From assembly GCA_002189035.1 (NCBI GenBank), contig CM007989.1, positions 5,797,001 to 5,861,000 on the forward strand: 64,000 nucleotides of DNA. The letters are read 5' to 3'. This DNA is from Utricularia gibba (taxonomy: Eukaryota > Streptophyta > Magnoliopsida > Lamiales > Lentibulariaceae). The notes below the pieces were generated by a model. It did not search any database. It was not told the DNA's origin and saw nothing but the letters and a program-made list of their open reading frames with translations. A program made the position numbers and the translations under genes. Positions 11,536 through 20,973 of this stretch are shown here, piece after piece (the stretch's first letter is position 1; each line of letters begins with the position of its first letter).

Positions 11536-13363
11536 ATGGCGATCGCTTTTTGGCGGTGGGGCCGTCATGCACGCAGGCTGTTGCTCTACGACGCCAACGC
11601 CAGACTGACCACCAACTCACGCTTTTTCTGCAGTCAGTCTTCGCCGTGGAAATCTGTGGAAGGTTTTGTGCGATGCCCGGCGAACGATGTCCCGTTGACG
11701 CCGATAAGCTTCTTGGAGAGAGCTTCTCGTGTTTACAGAGACCGCACTTCTGTCGTCTACGGTTCCTTGAGATTCACATGGGAACAGACTCACCACAGAT
11801 GCCTCAAATTGGCTTCCGCTTTGACCCACTTGGGCATTTCCGCTGGGGATGTGGTAAATTTTGTCGATACTATGCCAATTTCGTGTTCAGTTTTCTCCTA
11901 ACCGTTTCAGTGAACAGGTTGCGATGTTGGCCCCAAATGTCCCAGCAATGCAGGAGTTGCATTTCGCGGTTCCCATGGCCGGAGGCATAATTTGTACCTT
12001 AAACACGCGCCAGGATTCCACGATGATCTCTGTCCTGTTGCATCATTCTGAAGCTAAGGTGATGTTCGTTGATTACGAGCTGTTGGATGTTGCGCGATGT
12101 GCTATCGATTTGCTGGTAGAGAAGACTGCAAAACCTCCAGCCCTCGTAGTCATCCCTGAGCTAAACCCGGACTGTTGTTCAACCTCAGGATCTGATCTGA
12201 ATGGATCTTATGACTACGAGTCTTTATTAGCGAAGGGAGATGATAGGTTTCTCATTCGCCGGCCGGCTTCTGAATGGGATCCGATCAGTATAAATTATAC
12301 CTCCGGCACCACTTCTCGGCCTAAGGGAGTGATTTATAATCATCGTGGAGCATATCTGAATGCCCTGGCCACAACAAATATACATGGGATGTGTTCGATG
12401 CCTGTTTACCTTTGGACAGTCCCTATGTTTCATTGCAATGGCTGGTGTCTCATTTGGGGCTTGGCTGCTTTAGGAGGAACCAACGTATGCCTCCGTCGTA
12501 TCTCGGGTGATCAGATAATCAAGGACATCATCCACAACAATGTGACTCATATGGGGGGAGCACCAACAGTTTTGAACATGATCATCAAGGGAGCAGCCAC
12601 TCAGAAGCCTCTACCACAACGAGTAGACATAATGACCGGTGGTTCACCACCTCCGCAGCCTGTGATTTCCAAGATGCAGGAACTTGGCTTCAGGGTGTCA
12701 CACTTGTATGGTCTCACAGAAACATATGGACCCGGAACATCATGCGTATGGAAGCCAGAATGGGATAGCTTCCCCTATGACGAACAGCTGAGGCTGAAAG
12801 CAAGACAAGGGGTTCAACATTTTGGCTTGGAGGAAGTAGATGTTAGGGACTCTGTGACAATGGAGAGTGTACCAAGTGATGGAGTGAGTATCGGGGAGAT
12901 CATGTTTCGAGGGAACACCGTGATGAGCGGATACTTGAAGGATTTGAAAGCAACCAAAGAAGCCATGGGTGATGGCTGGTTGAGAAGTGGTGATTTGGGA
13001 GTGAAACACAGTGATGGATACATAGAACTGAAGGATAGACTGAAGGACATAATTATTTCTGGTGGGGAGAACATCTGCACTGTGGAAGTTGAAACCGTTT
13101 TATATCGGCATCCCGCAGTTTTCGAAGCTGCTGTTGTAGCAAGACCAGATGAACACTGGGGTCAAACACCTTGTGCATTTGTGAAGCTCAAGGAAGGGCT
13201 TCAAGTTGATTCTCAGGAGTTGATAAACTTCTGTAGAGATCATTTGCCGCATTATATGGCCCCTAGAAGCGTTGTTTTTGGAGACTTGCCTAAAACAAGT
13301 ACGGGCAAGATCCAGAAATTCATTCTTAGGGAGAAAGCAAAAGCCATGGGGAGCCTTTTTTGA
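11536..13363 (+). CDS. AAE1-like: AAE1-like acyl-activating enzyme (AMP-dependent acyl-CoA synthetase)
   Basis: Expected to activate a short- or medium-chain or phenylpropanoid-type carboxylate to its CoA thioester through an acyl-adenylate. Two exons: 11536-11853 (106 codons) and 11918-13363. The 64-bp intron begins gtaaat and ends gaacag, and splicing joins GDV to VAMLAPN in frame, giving 587 residues. Visible ANL motifs: the phosphate loop [12 protein letters not shown] near residue 232, GLTETYG near 372, the adenosine/hinge stretch [11 protein letters not shown] followed by [19 protein letters not shown] from about 457, and the catalytic-lysine segment [11 protein letters not shown] near 563. 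The family usually starts near residue 40 here (SPWKSVEGF). The extra Arg/Ala-rich, acid-poor N-terminus ([11 protein letters not shown]) suggests a mitochondrial transit peptide. The C-terminus is SLF, not a standard peroxisomal SKL-type signal. Substrate cannot be told from sequence; AAE5/7/11 or a hop CCL-type enzyme are alternatives within the clade. Confidence 0.93.
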
Positions 13364-13422
13364 CACGCGTTTCTGAAACTTTGAATGTTGTTCCCGAAGC
13401 TTATAAATATACCATGAGCATG

Positions 13423-13428
13423 AATAAA
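13423..13428 (+). other. Candidate polyadenylation signal of the AAE1-like gene
   Basis: An exact AATAAA lies 60 bases after the stop codon, a usual spacing for plants. Support is positional only. Confidence 0.5.
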
Positions 13429-13429
13429 T

Positions 13430-14723
13430 AATTCTTTGACCCTGTTGCCCATCGATGAGAATCCTGAAGGCACTTGTAGATCGGTTTTGTCTTTTTAGAA
13501 GCATTGAATTTAGGGATATGATCGGAGAATACAAAATCCTAGACATCGTAGCATTAAAATAGAATGTAAATAGCAGTAGATAGAGACTAGACTGGTGAAA
13601 AATGACCATTCACAAACAAAGATCCATATAACCAGTGGAGGCAGACGGTCCACTTCAAATATCCCATGATTAGCCTTCAACTACATGGTCATACTATACC
13701 ATACTGCTAGGAGAGTAGGTTCACACCAATTATAATTTTTAAAGTTAATTGTGACAAAGTGCATAGAACAAGCAAACTTGATTGGTTGCTACACTTGGGT
13801 TACTGGAACTGTTGTCAACTTTACAAGCCAATTATACGTGACTCATACAGAAAAAACCAGTAGGGAGAGTTATTCTTTACATAAAAGGCAATCAGAACAT
13901 AGTTACAAGGCTATTGATGACTCAACCTATTTTATAAATCCAAAACAACAAAGTATATCTTATTGCAAAACATTAAACACCCTACCCTGTAAGGCTTTTC
14001 AAAACAATAAAAGTATGTTTTATAAAGAAGAAACTCATAAACTATAAACCAAAGAAAAGATCCTTCCAAGAAACCAAGGAGAACAAATCATATATGTTTC
14101 AAAAAAACGTTATGAGACTATTTCTTATTTTGAATAGTAGCATTCATCTCACTTTATTTTCTTAATACATATTACTTCTTACAATTTAAGATGTACAAGG
14201 TATTATTCCCCTAAAAACCTCATGGTTTTTTTTCTACTCCTTTGCTTCCGCTACATTATCCCCCAATATTTATCAACCTACCTGAGTCACCATTATCCTA
14301 TCCTAAAGTTGGCATATAATATTTTCTATAGATTGCAATTGCAACCCTTCTAATGTCTCTTATTACTTGTGTTGTCTTTTTTTTTACTCATATTGAGCAT
14401 AGAGCTTGATTATTGAGATAAACGAATCACTTAATTGCATATACAACACTCCTAATCTCTCAAGCAGGAAAATATATTCACAATTGGCTAACAATCGCAT
14501 TCATGTAATGATGAACATTATCTTTATATAATATTATTCATTTCAAACACTTAACTTTACAATTTCATATATTAGCTTCCTAGATAATTGATGAAAGTAA
14601 ATTTTCTATAGGTATCACAGGTCTACCTATTTTCCTCATCAAAACATTTATAAGCTGAATAATCAATTCAATAATATTCTATGAAAAAATAAATATAATA
14701 GCAGCAAGTCTTAGTGGATCCAC
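13430..14723. other. Intergenic, AT-rich
   Basis: No reading frame with recognisable content on either strand. The sequence runs up to the TAA target duplication of the Harbinger element at 14724-14726. Confidence 0.5.
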
Positions 14724-14726
14724 TAA

Positions 14727-14751
14727 GGCCTCGTTTGTTAGGTGGGTTTAA
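14727..14751 (+). repeat. Left terminal inverted repeat of the Harbinger element
   Basis: Begins GGCCTCGTTTGTTAGG right after the TAA target copy. It pairs with 22631-22655 with one mismatch. Further sub-terminal matches such as aacccttgggt and gggttta blocks follow. Confidence 0.9.
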
Positions 14752-14867
14752 CCCTCTAAACCCTTGGGTAAAAAGTGTTGTATATGTTTGTTGGGGTGGT
14801 TTAGTAAAACACAAGGGTTTGTATTATCCCGAATTAAACCTGCAGCTGCTTGTTTCACAAAACCCAC

Positions 14868-14901
14868 GTGTGAGGTGGGTTTTGAGAAACCCATCTCACA
14901 C
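14868..14901. repeat. Sub-terminal hairpin near the left Harbinger end
   Basis: A 15-base arm GTGTGAGGTGGGTTT is followed by a 4-base loop and its complement with a single G-T type mismatch. It lies 117 bp inside the left end and could be part of a transposase-binding or structural sub-terminal region; that role is inference. Confidence 0.6.
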
Positions 14902-15145
14902 AAATACAACTTGGTCGATAATACCCTTCTACTCCAAAAGCAAATTCGCAACAGTGAATCTGTGTATTTGTTCATCCTCTTCAAAAATAATCTGTTGGGT
15001 TTTTGCAGGTACATGGTGAGTGAATTCGAATTCTGATATTTTGACGAAAATCCATATTTCAATTTAAGCCAAGAGTACTTTTTTTTTGTTTCGCATATGA
15101 TGGAGTCGGTTTTTTTTTTTTCTGAAAACTGCAGTAGGTTGTGCA

Positions 15146-16495
15146 TTGCTTATTGAGGCTGTTGCAATGGTTTCAAAGAAGATTATTTTGGTTGCCCTTG
15201 CTGCGGCACATTGTGTTGGTCAGCATCTATGTATTATGCGAGTTATGATTGTTATAATGTTGCATTTCTGTTGTACACCAACCGATAGGAGAATTCGGTT
15301 CTCATACCGAGAAAAGATACTACGACAAATAGAGCATTTGACTGCCTTATTATCTGATTCAAGGAATGCTTGTCTTGAAAACTTACGATTAAGTGCAGAT
15401 GTCTTCAACAAGTTATGTTATGTTATTCGAAGTAATGGTAGACTAACCACTTCAAGGTATGTCGATGTTCCAGAGCAAGTTGCATTGTTTTTGGGTATTT
15501 TAGTTCATCACAGGAAAACAAGGCAATAGAAATTTGAATTCATGCGAAGCAGCTGGACAGTGTCCAAATATTTCAATGTGGTATTGTCGGCGGTGCTATC
15601 ATTGCACCAAAATTTACTTAAGACACCTATGCCAATTGATGTTTCTGATCTCAATTCTAGCTTCAGATTTTTCGAGGTATGCAAGAAGATTTTTCATCGT
15701 AGTTGTGGATGTGCAACGTGTATTCTGCATTCTGTAACTTTCTGCTCTATTTTTAAGAATTTCTTGGGTGCATTGGATGGTTCATATTTTCAGGTGAAAG
15801 ACAAGAATCAGGATAAATCAAAGTGGAGGAATCGTGTCCACTAATGTGTTAGGAGTGTGTGATGATAAGCTCATGTTCATCTATTTGTTGTTCGGTTGGG
15901 AGGGATCCGTTGTTGATAGCAGGGTGCTGCGAGATGCAGTTTGTCGACAGAAACGCAGAGGGATTTCTAGCACCCTACAGGGGTGCTGTTGATTAACTTT
16001 CATGTATTCCATTTTTTTGTAGGGCATTATTACTTATATGATAATGGCTACACAAACGCAGAGGGATTTCTAGCACCCTACAGGGGTGTTCGGTACCATC
16101 TGAAAGAGTGGGGTGCCGGGTCCATGGCTCCACAGAATGCGAAGGAATATTTCAACATACGGCATGCTTCTGCAAGGAATGTTATTGAGAGGGTATGGGG
16201 TCTAATGAAAATGAGGTGGAGTATTTTACGAAGTTATAGTTTTTATCCTATTAAAACACAAACACGTATCATACTCACATGTGCCCTGCTTCACAATTTT
16301 ATTCGGCGAGAAATGCCAACTGATCCATGGGAAGAGGTCATTCCGGAAGAGTACCAAAATTCGGATTCACAGGAATATGAAGATGATGAACATATTTCCT
16401 CCATAGGAAACTCAGAGGAGTGGACACATTGGCGGGATTCAATGGCTGAGATAATGTTTGCGCAATGGAGAGAGACCACACGAAGAAGGGTATAA
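15146..16495 (+). pseudogene. PIF/Harbinger transposase (DDE_Tnp_4), disrupted
   Basis: An N-terminal helical region (ILRQIEHLTALL, NLRLSADVFNKLC) precedes the DDE domain. The first Asp is in NFLGALDGSYF (15776-15778), the second in YYLYDNGYTNAEGF (16040-16042), and the Glu is in NVIERVWGLMKMRW (16187-16189); the usual HNFIRREM follows. The frame is broken by a TAG at 15527-15529, a one-base shift near 15825 (the motif TNVLGVCDDKLMFIYLLFG is in another frame) and an intron-like insertion at 15985-16022. All three catalytic residues survive. It would cut and paste the element with ORF1, but is not translatable as one protein here. Confidence 0.88.
15951..16088 (+). repeat. 35-bp direct duplication inside the transposase
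   Basis: The same 35 bases (starting aaacgcagagggatttc) occur at 15951-15985 and 16054-16088. The second copy encodes NAEGFLAPYRG in its proper place in the transposase; the first copy is out of place. Between them is a 37-base stretch that begins GT and ends TTTTTTGTAG, like a minimal intron. This looks like a local templated duplication that may have created, or been tolerated through, a small intron. Confidence 0.75.
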
Positions 16496-16830
16496 GGTGT
16501 ACTAATGAATCCTGATATTTTATTGGTTTGGCTTAAAGACATTTTATTTCATTTTCCAATAGTTGATAAGCATTGCGTTGTGTTGTATTCATATTATGCA
16601 AACACATCAGTTATTCCAGACATGATTTGCTTCTTACATTGGGTTATTTCCCACGGTGAACTGCCTTATTTATGCAGGACTGTTGTCACAGCAAATGTGA
16701 TACAGTCACTGGAAACTAGAATTTGCAGTGCCTGGAAATTTATGATAGGATTGAAGGATGCTTCAGGTTTCCATACACTGTTGACTCATACGTCTGGGTG
16801 CAACTATTGCATGCTCTACACTATCTACAT
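16496..16830 (+). other. Harbinger internal sequence downstream of the transposase
   Basis: Probably the transposase 3' untranslated region and spacer. No domain or repeat is recognised until the 46-bp array begins at 16831. Confidence 0.4.
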
Positions 16831-17077
16831 GTACATTGGAAGAATTGCATTCTAGGCACTGTAAATATCTAATCTCGGTGCCTAGATGAAATGTGTTCCT
16901 AGCACCGCAATACACCGTTATCGGTGCCTGGAAGACCAGTGTACCAGGCACCGCAAAAGTTTTGTCTCGGTGTCTACAAGACACCCCTTGTAGGCACTGC
17001 AAAACGCTGCTCTCAGTGTCTGGGTGACATGTGTCCCAGGCACTGCAGAATGCCGCTCTCGGTGTTTGGAAGACACG
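16831..17077 (+). repeat. 46-bp tandem array with a hairpin in each unit
   Basis: Units of exactly 46 bp run head to tail: 16831-16876 (weak), 16877-16922, 16923-16968, 16969-17014, 17015-17060, then a partial unit. Each unit has the plan GGTGCCTGG, a short loop, CCAGGCACC, then GCAAAA and a tail ending CTC. Unit 2 has a perfect 9-bp stem (GGTGCCTGG with CCAGGCACC) and a 12-base loop. Further copies at 17573-17670 stand in the same orientation. The unit is not coding. Confidence 0.85.
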
Positions 17078-17363
17078 TTATTTTAATATTTTTATTAGCG
17101 TTCGATCCTTAGTTATACTTTGGATCGAGCGTTAATATAAATTTAAAATAAACAAATATCCACTCGATTCGAATGAAACCAAAGGATCAAACGCTAATAA
17201 AAATATTAAAACAACGTGTCTTCCACACATCGACGTCCAAGAGCGGCATTCTGCAGTGCCTGGGACGCATGTCTCTCAGACACTGAGAGCAGCGTTTTGT
17301 AGTGCGTACAAGAGGTGTCTTGTAGACACCGAGACAAAACTTTTGCGGTGCTTGGTATACACC
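16933..17363. repeat. Long inverted repeat made from the 46-bp array
   Basis: The left arm (about 16933-17118) and right arm (about 17174-17363) are complementary with scattered mismatches. Each arm includes about three 46-bp units plus an AT-rich core ending in agcgtt(c/t)gatcctt. The spacer is only some 55 bases. If transcribed it would form a stem of about 185 bp, a possible source of small interfering RNAs; that is inference. Confidence 0.8.
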
Positions 17364-17572
17364 GAGACCAAAATTTAAAATTATAAATTACAGAATGTTT
17401 CCTTTATGGGTTTAAATTAGTTCGAGATTACATAACATTTTTTTAATTTTATATATATGAATTTATTTAAAATCACCTACTTTTTTACGTTAATTAAGTT
17501 TGATTTTAATTTTATTAACTATTTTAATACCTAATTAATTGATATATATCATATTCATTTAAATTCAAGTAA
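17364..17572. other. AT-rich spacer within the Harbinger element
   Basis: AT-rich sequence between the inverted repeat and a further run of 46-bp-type units. Nothing is recognised in it. Confidence 0.4.
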
Positions 17573-17690
17573 AAGGCTGCTCTCAAGGTCTGGGAGACAT
17601 GCATCCCAGGCACTCCAGAATGCCGCTCTCGGTGCCTGGAAGACACGCTGTAGACACTGCAACCTTTGAAATAGGTGCCTGGAGCAATCA
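17573..17690 (+). repeat. Additional 46-bp-type units
   Basis: One nearly full unit with the gctgggagacatgcatccca-type plan, then one starting ggtgcctggaagacacg, and a terminal ggtgcctgga. They are detached from the main array by about 200 bp of AT-rich DNA. Confidence 0.7.
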
Positions 17691-17869
17691 CGGGCCGGAA
17701 TGAATATTAGGCCTCGCGTATTTGGGCCTCATAACAAACCCTCCGGCCCAGTCCTCACCCTCCTTCACCACGCACCTAATCGCTGCACACTGGAAAGCAT
17801 GGCACACCGTCCCCACCTTAACTGCATGGTCCCTCCCCCATTTACTTTCCTCTGATCTGTCTATTTCAA

Positions 17870-18172
17870 GAAATGCTTACTTCCAAAAAACTCCAACTTC
17901 GGTTTGCCATCCCAGAGACGTATAATCTATGGGACAAGGCAAGCGATGAGACAATTGACGGTGTGGTTCCACCCAGGGTGGGAGTAATCGGGTTTTCGGT
18001 GTCCACCGAACACTTTCGGTGTGGACTTCGCTTGCCACCACCACCATTCATATGCGAGTTGCTGGCATGTTTGGAGGTCCCATTGTCCCACCTGACACCC
18101 CACTCAATCGCTCATGAGTGTGTGCATGGAGGAACAAATTACTTCGGCCCTACCAGTTTTTTTTTGCCGTAA
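17870..18172 (+). pseudogene. Fragment resembling plant transposon protein (gypsy-type, PF04195-like)
   Basis: A 99-codon open frame contains LRLPPPPFICELLACLEV and PLSHLTPHSIAH. The pattern is like the F-x-P-P-x-P-F-x-x-x-x-L---P-x-x-L-x-P-x-S signature of PF04195-type proteins found in plant retrotransposons; a related signature occurs at 39750-39850. No intact domain follows. The assignment rests on a short motif. Confidence 0.35.
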
Positions 18173-18465
18173 GTGTGTGCATTCGAAACTGAAAAACTAA
18201 TCATTTCTCGCTGAAAGGTAAGCCAGGTATTGCACTTGTGAATTCTATTCGGAGTGGATATGATGCATGGTGGACAAGCTTCATTTGGGTGTGTCCACCA
18301 GAAGACCTCTGAATTCCAACTACTCTCGGCTCCTCCAAGAAAATTGGAAAGGCAAAGGGTAATGTGTGATGTAGTATGGTTGCATGGATAGTGTACTGTG
18401 ATTTATGATATTCGATTATCCATGTTGTAGGATTTGATAAACTATCGAAGCAGGGGCTGGATGCC

Positions 18466-19680
18466 TTGTTGACTATGTTTAGTGAAAAGAGTAAGGCATT
18501 GAGTGACATAGTACCCCCTGTGGTGGACGCTGCCGGTACTCGCCACTTCTGCTGTGGTCAAGGAAGAGTGATACGCGAGCGATCAAAGCCTGACGACGTG
18601 ATCATTGAGGAAGAGATGTCACTAGCATTTGCATCTGATCGACAACAGGATGTAGGGAGCAATGTGGAGGAAGACAACTCGCAACCAACTGCTAGTGTGG
18701 ATGTGGACAGAATCCTGGAAGAGAATGCCCAACTACGTGCAAGGCTAAATTGGTATGAAAGTAGTTGGGCATACACTGGCCCCAGTTCATCGCCCAGGCA
18801 ACAAGTGTGCAAGCTCCTTGTGTTGGACGTCAACAGAGTGCTAGCAGACATTGTCTTCAAAGCCAAGTACCAAAGGTTGCATCGAAAACCAGATGCTGTG
18901 ATATATGGGAGAAATAGTAAGACACCGTAACATTGTCTCATGGCTGTGTCATGTTCAACCAATCCATTTTTTCTTGGTTTGGCAGTCTTCCTCAGGCCCT
19001 TTGCTCATGAGTTCATCGAATGGTGTCTTGCAAACTTTGATGTCGGTATATGGTCTTCAAGGGGCGCGTAAGTCCCACTCCATGAAATCTGCAGAGCATG
19101 TGCTGCTATCTAATACTATAACATCTGTCTATGTTCTATAGTACACAACTACATGACATCACCAAGTGGGTGTTTGGGCCAGATGCATACACCTTGCTGG
19201 CTTTCATATGGGATGCATCGAAGACCACTGAAACGCATGTACGTGTGCATGATAATGGGTCAAAAGCTGCTGTGTTGAAGGAGTTGTCGTGGATTTTGGG
19301 GGAAGATGAAGGCTTCTTGGGTTGGTATGATGCAACCAACACCTTACTTATTGACGACTCCCCGTTCAAGTCCATCAGAAACCCAGTTCAGTCTATCTGC
19401 GATCATATGGTCTGATACGCATGTTTCCTACTGACATTTAGGTCATGGTCTTATTGTGCCACAGCATGACAACGCTGTCTTCCCGACGCCATACCAGTAC
19501 ATGGATGCAAGAGATGCTGCATTAGCTGAGTTTGGAGAAATACGCATCTTCCTTCAAGGTCTACTAGAAGCAAATGATGTACCGAGTTTCGTGAAGCATG
19601 CACGAATTGGATAGCCTCCGTTAGATGCTACTCACCCACTGTGGGATTATTACAAAGTTCTTGCTTTAACATTCATAGCA
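18466..19680 (+). pseudogene. Captured fragment of a HAD/FCP1-homology (NIF-type) phosphatase gene with introns
   Basis: Translated in pieces it matches the plant HAD-superfamily proteins with an FCP1 homology domain. Motif I is VCKLLVLDVNRVLADIVF (about 18820), followed by FLRPFAHEFIEWCLANFDVG and IWSSRGA, then LLAFIWDASKTTETHV, KAAVLKELSWIL, NTLLIDDSPFKSIRNP, VFPTPYQYMDARD, EIRIFLQGLLEANDVPSF and, after a stop, PPLDATHPLWDYYKVL. Introns are still present: exon 1 ends at 18916, exon 2 is 18986-19067, exon 3 starts at 19142 and exon 4 near 19465, with GT-AG borders that keep the frame (the exon 3 donor is uncertain). A TAG at 19612-19614 sits where the family has Gln, a C-to-T change. Motif I has Asn in place of the second Asp and Arg where Gly is usual, so phosphatase activity is doubtful. 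The retained introns show capture of genomic DNA, not of a transcript. Confidence 0.8.
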
Positions 19681-20220
19681 TGTAACAGTAGTTTGAATTT
19701 CGGAACATTATGATGTTACTCACTCTATTTTAGTTATGGGTTTTTCAATATACACTTCATAAATTACAAAAAACTAAACATACGTTAAATATTCTTATAT
19801 GCATATTCATTTAAAATAATACATTAATTTAATATTTTTATTAACATTCGATCCTTAGGTATGATTCGGATCGAACCTTTTTTTATTTTAATATTTTTAT
19901 TATCATTCGATCCTTAGGTATACTTTGGATCGAATGGATATTTATTTATTTTAAATCTTAATTAACGTTCGACCCTTAGGAGCAATTTGGATCAACTATA
20001 CCAAACAAGGGAACACAGGTGTGGTTTATTCATAAACCGTGCCCGTGTACATACCTAGCAGCACCACAAGGGCACACGGGCGTGGTTTATGCAGAAACCA
20101 TTCCCGTGTGCTCTTGTTAGGTATACACGATCCAAATTGCTCCTGAGGGTCGAGCGTTAATATTTATTTAAAATAAATAAATATCCACTCGACTCGAATC
20201 ACACCTAAAGATCAAACGCG
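19681..20220. repeat. Nested palindromes within the Harbinger element
   Basis: From about 19826 there are repeated AT-rich units ending ttcgatccttaggtat followed by ggatcgaa. Next, GTTCGACCCTTAGGAGC (about 19973) is matched by its near complement at about 20126-20156. Inside that lies a second hairpin, acaagggcacacggg with cccgtgtgctcttgt, around a loop containing tggtttatgcagaaacca. It is a palindrome within a palindrome. No coding content. Confidence 0.65.
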
Positions 20221-20246
20221 ACTTACATGCACTCAGTTGGTGCATT

Positions 20247-20790
20247 GATGCTAGGCACCGTAAGAGCATATTTGTGGTGTTTGAAAAGATATAATGCATG
20301 TCTTCGAAGAGCAATCCAGTACAGTCAATACTTAACACCTAACACGCGAGAGGTTGGGCTGAGTGCCACACACATGCAGTTTACTAGCGCATCGATGCCA
20401 GGCACCGCAAGAGCATATTCGCGGTGCCTTAAAAGATATGATGCATGTCTTCGAAGGGCAATCTAGTGCAGTCAATACTTAACACCGAACACGCGAGAGG
20501 TTGGGCTGAGTGCCACACACATGCAGTTTACTAACGCATCGATGCCAGGCACCACAAGAGCATATTCACGGTGCCTGAAAAGATAGGATGCATGTCTTCG
20601 AAGGGCAATCTAGTGCAGTCAATACTTCACACCTAATACTTGAGAGGTCGGGCTGAGTGCCACACACATGCAGTTTACTAGCGTATCGATGCCAGGCACC
20701 GCAAGAGCATATTTGCGGTGCCTGAAAAGATAGGATGCATGATAGGCACTGCAACCTTTATTTGCGGTGCCTAGAAAGGGACGAGTCCTA
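20247..20790 (+). repeat. 147-bp tandem repeat array
   Basis: The landmark gatgc(c/t)aggcacc occurs at 20247, 20394, 20541 and 20688, an exact 147-bp period with three full units and a partial fourth. Each unit contains a hairpin whose arms are CAGGCACCGC and GCGGTGCCTG around a loop of about 12 bases, then a conserved non-hairpin part (atgcatgtcttcgaa, gagaggttgggctgagtgcc). The first unit is the most diverged. Open frames here arise from the repeat and are not genes. Confidence 0.88.
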
Positions 20791-20973
20791 CTGTTCTGCT
20801 TTCTATAGGTTACAGGGGCTTGATAAATATATTTGGTTACACAAACTAAAATCAGATAGCAGCTACTCATGGAAAACATGTACAGCGTAATATTGTCATG
20901 CAAAGCAAAATGATCGTCATGATACATGGACATCATAAATGGATATGATCAAAACAACAAAGGAAAAACAACA

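Noticed and set aside
17708-17735. Second Harbinger terminus (ttaggcctcgcg)
   Set aside because: Only seven bases match the TIR and no partner end or second TAA copy was found.
17095-20000. TTCGATCC motifs as tRNA or SINE B boxes
   Set aside because: They are not preceded by an A box or a cloverleaf and belong to AT-rich palindromic repeats.
20227-20466. Open frame with internal amino-acid repeats
   Set aside because: It is produced by the 147-bp tandem array; the frame does not continue through all units.
16841-20780. Nested CACTA transposon
   Set aside because: Hairpin-rich sub-terminal repeats resemble those of CACTA elements, but no CACTA-type ends with 3-bp duplication were seen at either edge.
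20247-20790. CRISPR-like array
   Set aside because: Whole 147-bp units repeat without unique spacers and the sequence is a plant transposon interior.
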